64,000 nucleotides of DNA, from positions 2,108,001-2,172,000 of the forward strand of contig WWBZ02000051.1 in assembly GCA_011503125.2 (NCBI GenBank), in the 5' to 3' direction. Under the pieces are notes generated by a model. It was not told the DNA's origin. It worked only from the letters and a program-made list of their open reading frames with translations, and did not search any database. Position 1 is the first letter of the stretch. Every line of letters begins with the position of its first letter. Positions 1 through 11,063 of the stretch are shown here, in pieces. The position numbers and the translations under genes are program-made. This DNA is from Botryosphaeria dothidea. Lineage: Eukaryota; Ascomycota; Dothideomycetes; Botryosphaeriales; Botryosphaeriaceae.

Positions 1-1358
1 GGTAGAGAAGGGGTTCTTCTGCTCGGAGAGTGCTGCTGTCTTCAACGTGCCAAATGGAACCATGGCGTCTTGGTCCATGTCCCAGGTGATCATCTCGCCA
101 TCAAGAATTATGTTGCGTACTCCGTCGTGGAAAGTGGTTTTGAGATGCCGTGTCAATGCACTATTGTCATCCTCAAATCCAGTTCCGTAGAGGTAGGTGT
201 AGTCCTTAGCTTTGCGAGACCAGAAGCCGAAGCGCTTGCCGCCGGGGACACCTTCATCTTCGACCAGATGCAATTGCATACGCTCACCATCAAGCTTCTC
301 CTCAATCCAGAATTCAGAATCGTCCTCAGTGGGTTTCATCCGCTGGACCATCTTCTCGAAAGAGTGCATCTGAAAAGCTGCGAGCTGTGGCTGAAAGCAC
401 TGCATTAGCGTGACACCAGTATCATCACCGTCCAGTCGTATTGACGGATTATATAGCTCCCAACAAACTCGGCGCAGGCTGGAGGAGACGTTGAAGAGGC
501 CCTCAGCATCTGGGTGCCAGATATCGAAGATAGTCCTCTCGGTTGCTCCGACCTTCATCTGACGGAGGATGACACGGATAAGCCACATCATCTCCTCAGC
601 ATTCATGCGTTGGTAGAACTCTTGGAAAATAGGGAATTGGCCTTCCTCCTTCGAAATGATGGATAGCTTGTCTAGCCTCTCGTTCACCTCAGCTATAGTC
701 ATGTTCCCCGGCTTTGTCCGAATAGGGCGCTTCAAGATGACGTCGAAACACCTGCCAGCGAAGTCTCCGGCCATGGCGACGGTGGACTTTTGGCCGGGAA
801 GCTTCCAGTTGAGCAAGTTGAAGCCATCCTCGGAGTCCTTGTCTATGCGCAGGACGCGAACAAGTAGCTTGCCAATTGCCTTCTCCTTCAGACCGTACAT
901 TGCACGGTCACGGTCTTTTTCGGGGATGATCAGGCGGAAGGCCGGGTAGATGTCGTTGCCCACTTCCTGGCGCCATCTGGAGATGAAGCGGTCGATGATG
1001 TTGCGGCGGATTTCATTGGGGGTCATGTGGGCCTGGCCATGAGGACCTTGCTTGCGGCGGGAGGCAGCCGGGCCGGTGGGCTTCTTTTTGTTGTCATTGA
1101 GGGGATTGAAGAGATCCTGGTAGAGAGTGTGGAATGGTAGTGTTTTGGAGTGATTATGAGGGCGATTGGGATATCTGAAATCGGTAAGTTCATCCGCCGG
1201 GCATGGCGATGAGAATTCATGAGTCGCAGGGTAGGGCGAAAGCGGTCTTGTGAAACGCACTTCTCGTTTAGCTCCTCTTCTGTCATGGCCCCATGGCCGT
1301 ACATATGCTGCTCTTCCTTGATAGCCTCCTGGCTCTGCATCGCGGCGTCTCTTGGCAT
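1..1358 (-). CDS. lig4: DNA ligase IV, N-terminal part (runs off left edge)
   Basis: ATP-dependent DNA ligase that seals double-strand breaks in nuclear non-homologous end joining with its XRCC4/Lif1 partner (family knowledge). Two exons are visible: 1261-1358 and 1-1174, with an 86-bp intron at 1175-1260 (donor GTGCGT, acceptor TTTCAG). The spliced reading runs through a fungal LIG4-type N-terminus (NRPHNHSKTLPFHTLYQDLF), a DNA-binding domain, then the adenylation motif EEKLDGERMQLH. The active lysine of KLDG is about residue 326 (codon 295-297). A further nucleotidyltransferase motif (ILDGEMITWD) lies near the window edge. The start is preceded by CACC, a good Kozak context. The OB-fold and BRCT domains lie outside the window. 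Identity is very secure; the first intron is inferred from splice motifs and frame. Confidence 0.95.
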
Positions 1359-1894
1359 GGTGTTTTAGAAAGGTTGATCACGGCTGGCAGGCAGCTGGGC
1401 TGGTTGGTCAGCAGGGCGGGTGGTGGGCGGCTGCTGACGATCAAGGCCTGCAGCACAGCGTGTACGGAGACGGTAGCGTGGCTGGGCGAGCCTTCGGTCG
1501 CGCACGCTGATGTGCAAGAAGTTGTTGTAGATTCGTCTTCACATGGCGCGCGAGAGAGAGTAGAGTTGCCTTGGTGTAGCGACGCGAATCTTCAGGCAGC
1601 AGAGTGCAGATGGTGACGCGCAGGCACGTGTGGGCGGGAACGGGAGCGGGCGGTGATGAAACACTGAGCACAGATGGTTCTTGCCCGGGGCTTTCACTGC
1701 CACCGCCAGGCCCCAGGCCCCAGGCGGAAGGCCTCGCGGCCCTTGGCCTTTGACGGCCCTGCTCCATAAGCAACTCCTCCACCCGCCAGCATCCGTCTGT
1801 CCTCTCCCTCTCTCCTTCGTCGTCCAGATGCCCCGCCGGCACCACCGCGCCCTGTCGCAGCCCGCACCATCGAGAACGCCAGCCCGATGGCCGC
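1359..1894. promoter_or_regulatory. Divergent intergenic region, lig4 / irs4
   Basis: 536 bp between two divergently transcribed genes, so it must hold both promoters. It is GC-rich, and the side next to the plus-strand gene is CT-rich (about 1790-1830), as is common just upstream of fungal transcription starts. Short overlapping ORFs here have no recognisable product. No clear TATA box was seen. Confidence 0.5.
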
Positions 1895-3859
1895 ATGAAC
1901 AACAGTCGCCCAGTCTCGCCGATGCCTCCGGCCGTCCAGCAGCAGCAGCTCGCTGATGCCTCATCCAACCCACCACACAACGCCCGCGATGCCGCCCTGA
2001 AGGGTGCTTCCCTGGCTTTCGGGAAGCCCAAGGTTGCTCCCAAGCCGCAGGTGAACACGTACAGCGGAAATAATGGTGCATTGGCCGCCGCTAGGCAATT
2101 GAGCACCCCTCAGCCCCAACTGCTCCGACCTCAGGGCACCGGCAACAGCTCCACTTCGCAGCTCTCCCAGACCTCCCACCTTGGACTTCCTCAGGCCCAA
2201 CCCGGCCGTGCCCGCTCGCCGTCCGTCATCGCCGCCAGTCTTGCAGCACAAAGACACACCCCGGCTTCCGACTCCACCGATACACGGCGCAGGAGCATGA
2301 TGGACAGCTCCAACAACACCTCAAACGATTCGCTGCCTGGCGCTGGCACCGTGAAAGACATACGCGCGAGATTCAATGCCTCCGTCAGTGCCGCAACCTC
2401 TCCAGCCGCTGCAAAGGCTGCTCCAGCCCTCACAGGCCCTTCTTTGTCGCAAACCTCCGAGCCCACCGACGCCACCTCGATTCCGCCCACAACTTCGCTA
2501 GTCAAGATGTTCGAGCAGAACAAGGCTGCCGATGCCGCTGCGCCAGCTGCAGTCCGCAGTCCTAAGCCAGCCCCTATTCTCACCTCACGAGGCGGGCCCC
2601 CTCCGCTTAAATCACCGAAGCCGACGAGGAACATAACTGTGCCATTTGCGTCCCCAGAGCGCTCCAAACCAGACGCACCGAAGCCGCGACCCGTCAGCGC
2701 TGGGAATATAGCAGCAAAGCCCAAACCAGCTCCTAAACCGACTAAATTCTTGGGAGATGCACAGAAAACCTCTCCCCATGTATCGCCAAAAGTGCCTCCA
2801 AAACCTACATTTGTGACCTCCGCTCGGGAAGTTCCCGCGCCATCGAAAGAGGACTCGGATGACGACGATGCCGCATACATGTCTGCTCCGGAAACTCAGA
2901 CAGACCCCCGGGCCAAGCCAATTCTGCCCCCTCCTCGACGAAGCAATAAGAAGATCACCAAAGAGGATACTCCAAGCCGCACCGGAACATCTGCGAGCAC
3001 AAGGCCAGGACAAGTCGCCCACTTGCGTAGACACTCCGCCACCAGCGGCACTTCATCCGCCCTGCCCTTGGAGACTCGCACGCTCCTCCACCCTCCCCCA
3101 ATCAGTTCCTCCTATAAGCGCACTTCAATGAAACAAATCGAACCGCACATTACTGGAGAGTCTCTCGCCAACGCTATGGTTGGCGCCGCCCTCGCCGGCT
3201 CTCGGGCCTCCACACCCGCTTCGCAATCGAAGTCTCCGCTCCCGCCGCCGCCGCGCCGAAGTGGCAACCAACATCACCATCACCACCCGCACCTCTTCCA
3301 CTCCCACAACCACTCCCGCGAGACCAGTCCGACAAAGAAGCCGGGCAAGCTCATGCCCACGCTGCGCAAGGAGCCGTCGTCATCCGACTCCGAGTCCGGC
3401 AGGGACGCTAAGCACAAGAAGAAGCGGGCCCTAGGACCCAAGCACCCGAACAAGCACGCCGAGGGCACTCGCAAGCGCTGGCGTGACAGCATCAACGAGC
3501 GCGAGAAGAAGCGCTACGAGGGTGTTTGGGCGGCCAACCGCGGCTTATACCTGCACCCTTCGCAGCTTCATCCGGCCGTTTTGGCGAGCGTGCCCAATCC
3601 GGAGGAATTGAAAGATGAGGTGGCCAATTTCGTGGTCAGGGATATCTGGAATAGAAGCAGGCTGCCGCCGCACGTGCTGGAGGAGGTGTGGGAGTTGGTG
3701 GATGGGAGGGGTGTGGGGAGGTTGAGGAGGGAGGAGTTTGTGGTGGGCATGTGGTTGATTGATCAGGTGCTGAAGGGGAAGAAGCTGCCGATCAAGGTCC
3801 AGGAGAGCGTGTGGGCGAGTGTGAGGGGTGCAGGAGTGAAAGTGAGGATCAGAGGTTGA
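1895..3859 (+). CDS. irs4: Irs4/Tax4-type EH-domain protein
   Basis: Single-exon protein of 654 residues. The first ~520 residues are low-complexity and rich in Pro, Ser, Ala and Lys, with several PPxPPRRS-type proline motifs and a His run near residue 460, as expected of a disordered adaptor. The C-terminus (about 530-640) is an EH domain with the Irs4/Tax4 signature: YEGVWAANRGLYL, then VVRDIWNRSRLPPHVLEEVW, then the EF-hand-like segment LVDGRGVGRLRREEFVVGMW. In yeast, Irs4 and Tax4 bind the phosphatase Inp51, regulate PI(4,5)P2 and cell-wall integrity, and affect rDNA silencing and autophagy; a similar role is inferred here. The start was chosen as the first Met of the long frame, although the disordered N-terminus makes it uncertain by some tens of residues. 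Confidence 0.88.
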   Translation: MNNSRPVSPMPPAVQQQQLADASSNPPHNARDAALKGASLAFGKPKVAPKPQVNTYSGNNGALAAARQLSTPQPQLLRPQGTGNSSTSQLSQTSHLGLPQAQPGRARSPSVIAASLAAQRHTPASDSTDTRRRSMMDSSNNTSNDSLPGAGTVKDIRARFNASVSAATSPAAAKAAPALTGPSLSQTSEPTDATSIPPTTSLVKMFEQNKAADAAAPAAVRSPKPAPILTSRGGPPPLKSPKPTRNITVPFASPERSKPDAPKPRPVSAGNIAAKPKPAPKPTKFLGDAQKTSPHVSPKVPPKPTFVTSAREVPAPSKEDSDDDDAAYMSAPETQTDPRAKPILPPPRRSNKKITKEDTPSRTGTSASTRPGQVAHLRRHSATSGTSSALPLETRTLLHPPPISSSYKRTSMKQIEPHITGESLANAMVGAALAGSRASTPASQSKSPLPPPPRRSGNQHHHHHPHLFHSHNHSRETSPTKKPGKLMPTLRKEPSSSDSESGRDAKHKKKRALGPKHPNKHAEGTRKRWRDSINEREKKRYEGVWAANRGLYLHPSQLHPAVLASVPNPEELKDEVANFVVRDIWNRSRLPPHVLEEVWELVDGRGVGRLRREEFVVGMWLIDQVLKGKKLPIKVQESVWASVRGAGVKVRIRG

Positions 3860-4828
3860 TGAGACGTGGTGGCGGCCGTGTGGATATGTTGCTTTTGTTA
3901 CTCAGCGCGTTGTTAAAGAGATACCCACCTCGCGGACGTTCGTAATTCATAATTTCGGCAGGATTTTTTAGGTATCCCGATGGAGGTGGAGTCTGCATGG
4001 TGTGTAGGATTGGAGCCATGTCAGTTTTAGTGGATATGGACTCGGCCAAGATCCCGGTAGAGGCTTTCCAATATATTACTAGCTCGATTATTCATCTGTG
4101 TGTTGACTCGTCCAATCGAGCCTTTTTGGCCCCCATGTTTCATTGAGTAGGTCCGTCTCCCTGTAGGTCAGAACGCACTACAGACAGAGGGGTTGTTGCA
4201 ACAGACGGTTATTCCCAAATGCGATGGTTCCATGGAGCGCTAAAAAATAAGTTGCTGTTACGTGCAGTCGAGGCATCCATCCGGACGTGAGTATCATCGG
4301 TTTTCCTAAATACCTGTCTGGACAAATACTTCGACTCCCTACGAAATTAAGTCTGTTAAAAGCCCTTGCCGCTAGCCATCTGCTGCAATGGCCCCTGTAA
4401 ACTCGACTCCAAGTGGGAATCACCCACCGGAAAGTCCGAAATAGGCAGTTGCATGAATCAGAAGGAGCTGCAAGGTCTGTGTGCAACTGGGGTTGTGCCT
4501 CGCTTTGGCAGCATCCGTGGCCGATGGATATCACCGCCTGTTCAAAACCATTGCTGAGTGCACCACAAATACTTTTCCTCTTGTTCAACCGGTTAATACT
4601 GATTTGGAATTCCCGCTCATCTTTTAGCGAAAGCGGAGGTCTCTTGGCATTCCGCGGTATACCCATGCGGTGAGTAAGATGCTGGATCCCGGCCAAGTTT
4701 CTCGTCAGCACTAGTCGGCCATGCTGATGCGTTGTGCAACTAATCCACTTTCCTTCCAAATCACTTTTTATAAATCCAGCATCATCACAGTTGTTTGAAA
4801 ATCAAACCCACGCAGACTTTCCCTCAAA
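3860..4828. other. Intergenic stretch, no gene recognised
   Basis: About 970 bp between the Irs4-like gene and the FAD oxidoreductase. A minus-strand 193-codon open frame lies at 4178-4759, but its composition is not protein-like and no domain is recognisable, so it is not called. The right end is the promoter of the FAD oxidoreductase. Confidence 0.5.
4769..4774 (+). promoter_or_regulatory. TATA box of the FAD oxidoreductase
   Basis: TATAAA 55 bp upstream of the ATG at 4829, in a T-rich context. The placement fits a core promoter with a short 5' leader. Confidence 0.5.
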
Positions 4829-6856
4829 ATGCGGGCCCTCGACATGGCGTATGAAAAAGTCAACCCTCTCATGATTGTTCTCTCCTCGATATGGGCAGCG
4901 TATGGTCAGAACACAACATGTCGGAGCTTTCCTGGAGACGAACTTTGGCCTTCGGCGTCCGAGTGGGCGCAATTGAATGATACAGTGGGTGGGAGACTCA
5001 TTGCTACGGTCCCTATTGGTACGCCTTGTCACAACCCGACGCTTGACACCACCGCATGTGAGGAAATTCAGGATAATTGGACGTGGCCAAAGGATCACGA
5101 AGAGTCATCCAGCTCGGTCATGGCTCCCTTTTTCGCGAACCAGAGCTGTGACCCTTTCACTCCGGCAGACACACCATGCACACTGGGCAACTACGTGCGG
5201 TACGCCATCAACGTTTCGAACGCCGATGACGCTATAGCTGGTATCAGTTTCGCCAAGGAAAAGAACGTACGTTTGGTCATCAGGAATACGGGACATGAGT
5301 GAGTGCTACTGTGGCTCCTTACAAGTGCGAACAATGACTTGGTATTGAGCTACCTCGGGAAATCCACCGGAGCCGGATCGTTGGCCTTATGGACGCATCA
5401 TGTGAAAAGCATCGAAATCATTGAATACTCAGGTCCTTTCTATGGAGGCAAAGCCATCAAAGTTGGCGCTGGTGTCCAAGCAGAGGAGGCTGCTGAGGCG
5501 GTGGAGGCGCAGGGTCTGGTTTCGATCGCCGGAAACTGTCCTACTGTCGGCATCGCAGGTATGATGAACAAGGAAAAACCAAATAAGGGCTCTCGAAACT
5601 GATGCTGTCAAGGCGGATACTCCCAGGGCGGTGGACATTCCCCTCTGGCTTCTGCGTATGGTCTTGGCGCCGACCAAGTGCTCGAATGGGAGGTAAAGCA
5701 AAGCCGAGTCTCCATATCGTGATGTTTTCGCATTAACAGGTGAATCTTCACATTAGGTGGTAGATGGTACAGGCCAAGTCCATATCGCCAATCGGGAAAA
5801 CAACACAGATCTCTACTGGGCCCTTGCGGGAGGTGGTGGCAGTACATACGGCGTGGTTATGTCCATGACGGCCAAGCTCTACGAAGACGTGCCTGTGACT
5901 GGAGCCACCATCGCGTTTTCGTCTCAAAATGTTACAGCAGATACCTATTGGGCCGCAATTCAAAAGTGGCCAGAGTTCTTCTCTCCCCTTCTCGACGAAG
6001 GTATCTCGGCGAATTCTTATATCATGAACACGTCCTTCGCAATTGCGCCGATCACCGCCGTGGGGAAGAGAGAGTCTGAACTGTCCTCCCGGATAGAGCC
6101 GTATCTCACTTATCTGAACGCCTCTGGAATTCAGTACCAGAAGTTTGTCGTTGAATATCCAGGATACTACCCTCAGCATAGAAACATGACGCCCCCACAG
6201 CAGGTGGCAAACGCCCAACTTGGCGGCTGGATGATCCCGCGAACTGTTGTAAAAGAACAAAATGATGAGTTGACGGCTGCTTGGCGAAAAGTCGTAGATG
6301 ACGGAGCGGTTCTCATCAACCTACACTACAGGCCTTCCAAGGAAGTGGCTGGCGACGTCTACAATGCAGTGCTTCCGGCTTGGAGAGAGATTGATTTGGT
6401 TTCCGTCTTTGGAACGTAAGTAATTATCGTTTACATTCCAGTTGTTTCATTTGCTGACATGAATATGTTCGTAGGCCATGGAATTACTCTGCTCCGTGGT
6501 CGGAAATGGTAGCAGACCAGCGCAAAATAACGAACGAATATGTCCCCTTGTTCAGCGCTCTGGCTCCGGAATCAGGTGCTTACTTGAATGAGGTGAGAAC
6601 TCCAAGCTCCTGAAATAGACCCAGTCACATGAAGATAGAGAAAGGGGAAGAGGTAGTATCGATCTGTGCTGTGACTGATTTCTCTCAGGCGGACTTCAAT
6701 CAACCCAATTGGCAAACCGCCTTTTACGGAAAGAACTACGACATACTAAGGGAGATCAAAGCCAAATATGACCCAGATGATGTGTTCTACGCCACTACGG
6801 CAGTAGGAAGTGATGAATGGCAAGTCAGTAATGACGGAAGGCTTTGCAAGAAGTGA
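4829..6856 (+). CDS. Secreted FAD-linked oxidoreductase (VAO/berberine-bridge type)
   Basis: Six exons: 4829-5298, 5350-5558, 5613-5692, 5757-6415, 6475-6592, 6689-6856; 567 residues, all junctions in frame. A hydrophobic N-terminus followed by many Cys and N-x-S/T sites indicates secretion. The PCMH FAD-binding domain carries RNTGHDYLGKSTGAGSL, whose His (about 156) is the usual 8-alpha-histidyl attachment site. GNCPTVGIAGGYSQGGGHS contains a Cys (about 220) at the position used for the second bond in bicovalent flavoproteins. The C-terminus has the BBE signature (NWQTAFYGKNYDILREIKAKY). The family oxidises alcohols, sugars or alkaloid-like substrates and returns electrons to O2; fungal relatives include isoamyl alcohol oxidases and cluster tailoring oxidases. 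Substrate unknown. Its neighbours (dehydrogenase, transporter, dioxygenase, regulator) suggest a shared pathway. Confidence 0.92.
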
Positions 6857-7247
6857 TCACCATTGTTCAGGGGTCGAGCTAGATAACGACTTCTCAAACA
6901 CTTACTAGCGGAGCTGTATGGGAGAACTACCTTATCACCCATGACTTCAGATTTCTATGTTCAAGTATATTTATATACCGTCTCTATGGTTGACGTACTG
7001 ACTCAAGAGCATATCTTTGCCCTTGTCGAATCTCGCCTACCTGACGTCAATACTGCGGGGCGTAGCAACGCACAGATACTTCTACCGAGCATTCGGTTCG
7101 GAAGAACCTTGTAAATCCGAAACTTCAAATGGACGTCAGGAAGAGTGGGATGATGTTTCTTCAAATCGATCTTATTGATAGCTGAGATATTTGCTATTCT
7201 GAAGTGTTGAATCCTGATCGAAACGGAGACAAGGAGAGCATCACAGA
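6857..7247. other. Intergenic stretch between two co-oriented genes
   Basis: 391 bp holding the 3' region of the FAD oxidoreductase and the promoter of the dehydrogenase. AT-richer than the flanking exons, with a TATATTTATATA-like run near 6966-6977. No coding potential seen. Confidence 0.5.
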
Positions 7248-8667
7248 ATGTCGAATCCCTCCAGCACCCCCGCGAACAACGGTAGCCATGCCAATGGCAG
7301 CGTCACTGCCGTGCACGATATCCCGCAGACGACCAAACGCTGGGTAATCCGCAACTTCACCGGCCCGGACGGCCTGGAGCTTGAAGAGGCCCCCATCCCC
7401 GAGCTCGGTGCCAACGACGTCCTTGTCAAACGTAAGCCACACGCATCTTTCCCGCAATCTAGTAGACCAAAAGAGAGAACCAGGAGACATGAAACACATC
7501 CCCATTGATCAATCCCGTGGGGAAGCACACTGACTCATGCCCTTTCCCCCGCCCATCTAGTCTCCGCCGCCTCCCTCAACTACCGCGACCTCGTCATGGC
7601 CCGTGGCGCCTACCCGTGGGTCCTGCCGCCTCCTGAGGATCTTATCGTCCCTACCTCTGACGGCGCCGGTACCGTCGTCGCGTGCGGCCCGCGCGTGCGC
7701 TCCCTCGCGCCCGGCGCTCGCGTCGCGACGGTCATGAACGGCGACCACCAGTTCGGCCACGTCAAGCCGCACCACATCGACCGCGTGCTGGGTGGCTCCA
7801 TGGGCGGCTGTCTCGCCGAGTACCAGGTCTTCCCGGAGACGTACTTGATCCCTCTGCCGGCGAACCTGGATTTCCTGGGTGGCAGCACGCTCGCCTGCGC
7901 GGCGCTGACGGCGTGGGATGCGTTGTACGGGCTTGAGGGGAAGCCGGTCAAACCTGGTCAGTGGGTTCTGACGCAGGGAAGTGGTGGTGTTAGTGTTTTT
8001 GCTGTTCAGGTGAGTCTTCGTATGGTTCCGTTTTGTTCTAATGCTGTCCTTTTGCCTCTGATTTCTTTAGACTCAGATTGGACTGCATATACTGATAGCA
8101 AACTCCAGCTTGCCAAAGCCGCAGGCGCGAAGGTAATTGCGACGACGTCTTCGGACAAGAAGGCCAAGCGCCTGCTGGAAATTGGCGCAGACCACGTCAT
8201 CAACTACAAGGATGTCCTGGAATGGGGCAAGAAAGCGAAGGAGTTGACTCCCGGGCAGGAGGGCGTCGATCTCGTTGTTGACGTCGGTGGAGCCCCTACA
8301 TTGAAGCAGGTATGTTGTTCCCAGCCGTATTTGCTTTATTTTCTGTTCTACGCAACGCACACTGACGATGAAACGCCAGTCCTTGGAATCTGTCAAGTGG
8401 GGCGGAATTGTGGCGCTGGTGGGCTTCCGAGGCGGCGCGAGCGAGGAGGAGCCCAAGCTGATGGACATGTTCTTCCACTTCTGCATCGTGCGTACCGTCT
8501 TCGTGGGGCCGCGTGCGCAGTATGAGGACATGAACCGTGTCATCGAGACGCATGCTATCAAGCCTGCAATCGACGAGCGTGTGTTCGAATTCGAAGACAC
8601 GAGGGAGGCGTACAAGTACATGGAGACGCAGCAGCACTTCGGAAAGGTCTGCATCAAGATCCCGTAA
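7248..8667 (+). CDS. Medium-chain dehydrogenase/reductase (quinone-oxidoreductase-like)
   Basis: Four exons: 7248-7431, 7561-8009, 8109-8309, 8380-8667; 373 residues. NAD(P)-dependent oxidoreductase of the MDR superfamily, cytosolic by appearance. The GroES-like half contains SLNYRDLVMARGAYPW and SDGAGTVVACGPRV. The Rossmann half has QGSGGVSVFAVQ (about 200-211) followed by LAKAAGAKVIATTSSDKKAK, the dinucleotide site. The catalytic-zinc Cys and structural Cys cluster of classical alcohol dehydrogenases are not apparent, so a zinc-independent reductase of the MDR7/quinone reductase type is more likely. The second intron (8010-8108) is 99 nt, a multiple of three, and has no in-frame stop, so its retention would add 33 residues right after the nucleotide-binding loop. 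Substrate unknown. Confidence 0.9.
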
Positions 8668-8886
8668 GAGACAGCCGGAACATTGGAATGCAGAAACAGC
8701 ATTTACTTCGGACTCTGTGCGTATTACAACGACGTATATGAAGCCAAGCGCAAGAACGTCATAGCTTAATACTTTCATTGTTTACTTAATAAGATATGGA
8801 CCTTGATCAACGGAAAGTGCTACAAATGCTAGTGTAATGCTTTAACTTTCATCAATGCCGCCCATAACCCGCAATAAACTTCTCGT

Positions 8887-10644
8887 CTACATCTTATCTT
8901 CAATACCCTTGACTGTCTCTACTACCTCCACCAAACCTCCATCCGCCCGCCCCTCCGCGTCGACACTAACGCCCTCAATTACCACCACCTCTGGATCCCC
9001 GCCACGTCCATCATGCTCACGATCCTCAAACAGCGTCGCCAACTCTTCCAAGCTCTTCCCCTTCGTCTCCGGAAACCACTTCCACACAATCCCCACCGCC
9101 GCCACCAACATGCCCAAGTAGAACACAAAGAACCAGTACCCGATAGCCTCCAGAGCAATCGGATTGACATAGTTATTCACCGTCAGCGCCGCCTGCGACA
9201 CCGCGATCTGCAAACTCAACCCTTTCGTCCTCAACCCATACGGCAGCAGCTCCGTCGGATACGCATAAATCAGCGGATTGCACGCCAGATTAAACGCCGC
9301 GTTGTACAGGAACAGCAAAACAACCGTCACATACGCCGCGCCCTTCGACCCGCCCTCGGCATACCGCGCGGACGTGACGACCAGCGGCACGTTCGCCGCG
9401 ATCATGCCGCCGAACGAGAGCAGCCACAACGGGCGCCGGCCGACGCGGTCCGCCAGCAGCGCGCCCGCCAGCGCGCAGGCGAAGTTCCAGACCTGCATCC
9501 CGCCGTTGATGCCGGTCTGCGCGGCGGTGGCCGCGATGCCGACGGACGCCAGCATCGGGCTGAAGTAGTACGCGATCACGCCCTGGCCCGTCCAGAGCGT
9601 CAGGACGGCGACGGCGATGCAGATGCCGAGGCGGGCGCGGTGCGTGCGCGAGCGGAGCGCCTGCGGCCAGGTGATGGTGGCGCGCGAGGCGGCGAGGGCG
9701 GCGTGGATTTGCTGCAGCTCGTGGGCGACGAGGGGGTCGGCGGGCGCGCCGTTGGCGTGGTAGGCGGTCAGAATGTGGAGGGCTTCGTCGGCGCGGCCGC
9801 GCGAGCAGAGGTAGCGGGGTGATTCGGGCATGGAGGGGACGGAGAGCAGGACGAGAGCGGCGGGCACGCCTTGCACGATGGATGGGATGCGCCAGGACCA
9901 GGTGGAGGAGAGGTGGCCGGTGCCGAATGTGAGCCAGGAGGCTATGATGGAGCCGACGTACCAGAGCACGTTGAACTGAGTGGTCCGCGTGAGTGTGTTG
10001 ACTGTAAGCACCGCATTGAGAGCTTACCATGGACGCTACCTGGCCTCTCATGCGTGGATGGGCGAGTTCGTTCAGGAGGCTTGGCCCAGCAGAGGTTGTG
10101 AAGCTGATGCCGAAACCAATGATGAGACGGCCGCCGATGAACATGCCTTTTTCTTGTGCAGCGCTCTGGAGGGCTGCGCCAACAACGCAGAGTAGTGAAC
10201 CAAATGCCAGGGCTGGTCTTCTTCCATAGCGATCCGCCAGAGGTGACGCGAAGAATGCACCAACGAATCCGCCCACGAAGATGATAGCCGTAATAAGACC
10301 AACATCACTGGAAGTAGGATCGCCCATGGCTAACCAGGATTAGCTATATGCCGAGGCTGCAACTGGGTGAGGTGTTACTAACAGTCTCTCCATGGCTGCA
10401 TTGCTTGAAAGCTTCCGGTAACGCTCTCGTCGTACCCAACCGTCATTTGGGACACTAAGATACAGGCTTGCCAGAAGACGAGGCGCCGCAGCCCAGAATC
10501 TCGCCACCACTGTTCTTTGGTGTTGTTCGGCAGCTCGCCAAGCTTCCCTGGCGAGCTTAATGGTGGAAGTGGTGACATGGTGTTGATTTGAAGGCGTGGA
10601 CTTTCGAATGATGAGAATAGGTCTGTGGTGTGATCGAAAGTCAT
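8887..10644 (-). CDS. MFS sugar-porter family transporter
   Basis: Three exons: 10383-10644, 10028-10329, 8887-9975; introns 10330-10382 and 9976-10027; 550 residues. Twelve membrane spans with the sugar-porter signatures: ADRYGRRPAL in the first inter-helix loop, PESPRYL after helix 6, ADRVGRRPLW in the second half and PETKGKSLEE near the C-terminus. It is a plasma-membrane proton symporter for a sugar or a related small molecule such as a lactose- or quinate-type substrate. A second Met 22 codons downstream of the chosen start is also possible. The gene is divergent from the phytanoyl-CoA-type dioxygenase across a 419-bp promoter, which suggests co-regulation. Confidence 0.93.
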
Positions 10645-11063
10645 TGCAAATTTCAGCCATATAAGACGGAGGGGTTTCTAAAGACAAGGATGGAATGGTG
10701 CTTTTCCTATTGAGTTGTTGCGGCCGATAAGGTTAAGACCAGGATGCAGAACTCGGCCGTGTCTCGACCGAGCCGGCTTCCCCAGATTTCGGAATGCCGT
10801 AAGGTGGGGTGCAACTGCAGCATCACTACCGCAATATTGTGCGGAACTTGTCCAATAGCAAGCCTGCAGGCTTCTCATCTCTTCTGCGTCCCATCCGAAT
10901 GCAGCGGGCGCCGCCGCGGACCGCCCGCCGAGTTGAGTCCCGGAGTCACGTATTTAAAGCCGCCGATATTCTAGGTCAGTAGCTACCGATAACCCAACCC
11001 CGAAGACTCCCTTTCTCGAACGAGCAGACTTTCCTTTTATCACCACAATATCTTCGCTGAATC
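10645..11063. promoter_or_regulatory. Shared divergent promoter, MFS / dioxygenase
   Basis: 419 bp separating two genes read outward. It has a TATTTAAA element at 10951-10958, about 110 bp before the dioxygenase ATG, and a GC-rich palindrome annotated separately. Co-regulation of the pair by the nearby Zn2Cys6 protein is an inference. Confidence 0.55.
10905..10927. promoter_or_regulatory. GC-rich palindrome, candidate Zn2Cys6 binding site
   Basis: An inverted repeat CGGGCG-N11-CGCCCG with a second palindrome CCGCGG (10914-10919) nested in the spacer. Zn2Cys6 dimers bind CGG triplets in inverted, direct or everted arrangement (family knowledge). The site lies centrally in the divergent promoter, and a Zn2Cys6 gene lies 2-3 kb away. 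Confidence 0.4.

Noticed and set aside
4178..4759. 193-codon minus-strand frame upstream of the FAD oxidoreductase
   Set aside because: No domain, no splice support, and it covers the promoter of the FAD oxidoreductase; composition looks random.
9013..9822. 269-codon plus-strand open frame opposite the sugar porter
   Set aside because: Very Arg/Gln-rich shadow of the MFS coding strand; the minus-strand reading has all family motifs.
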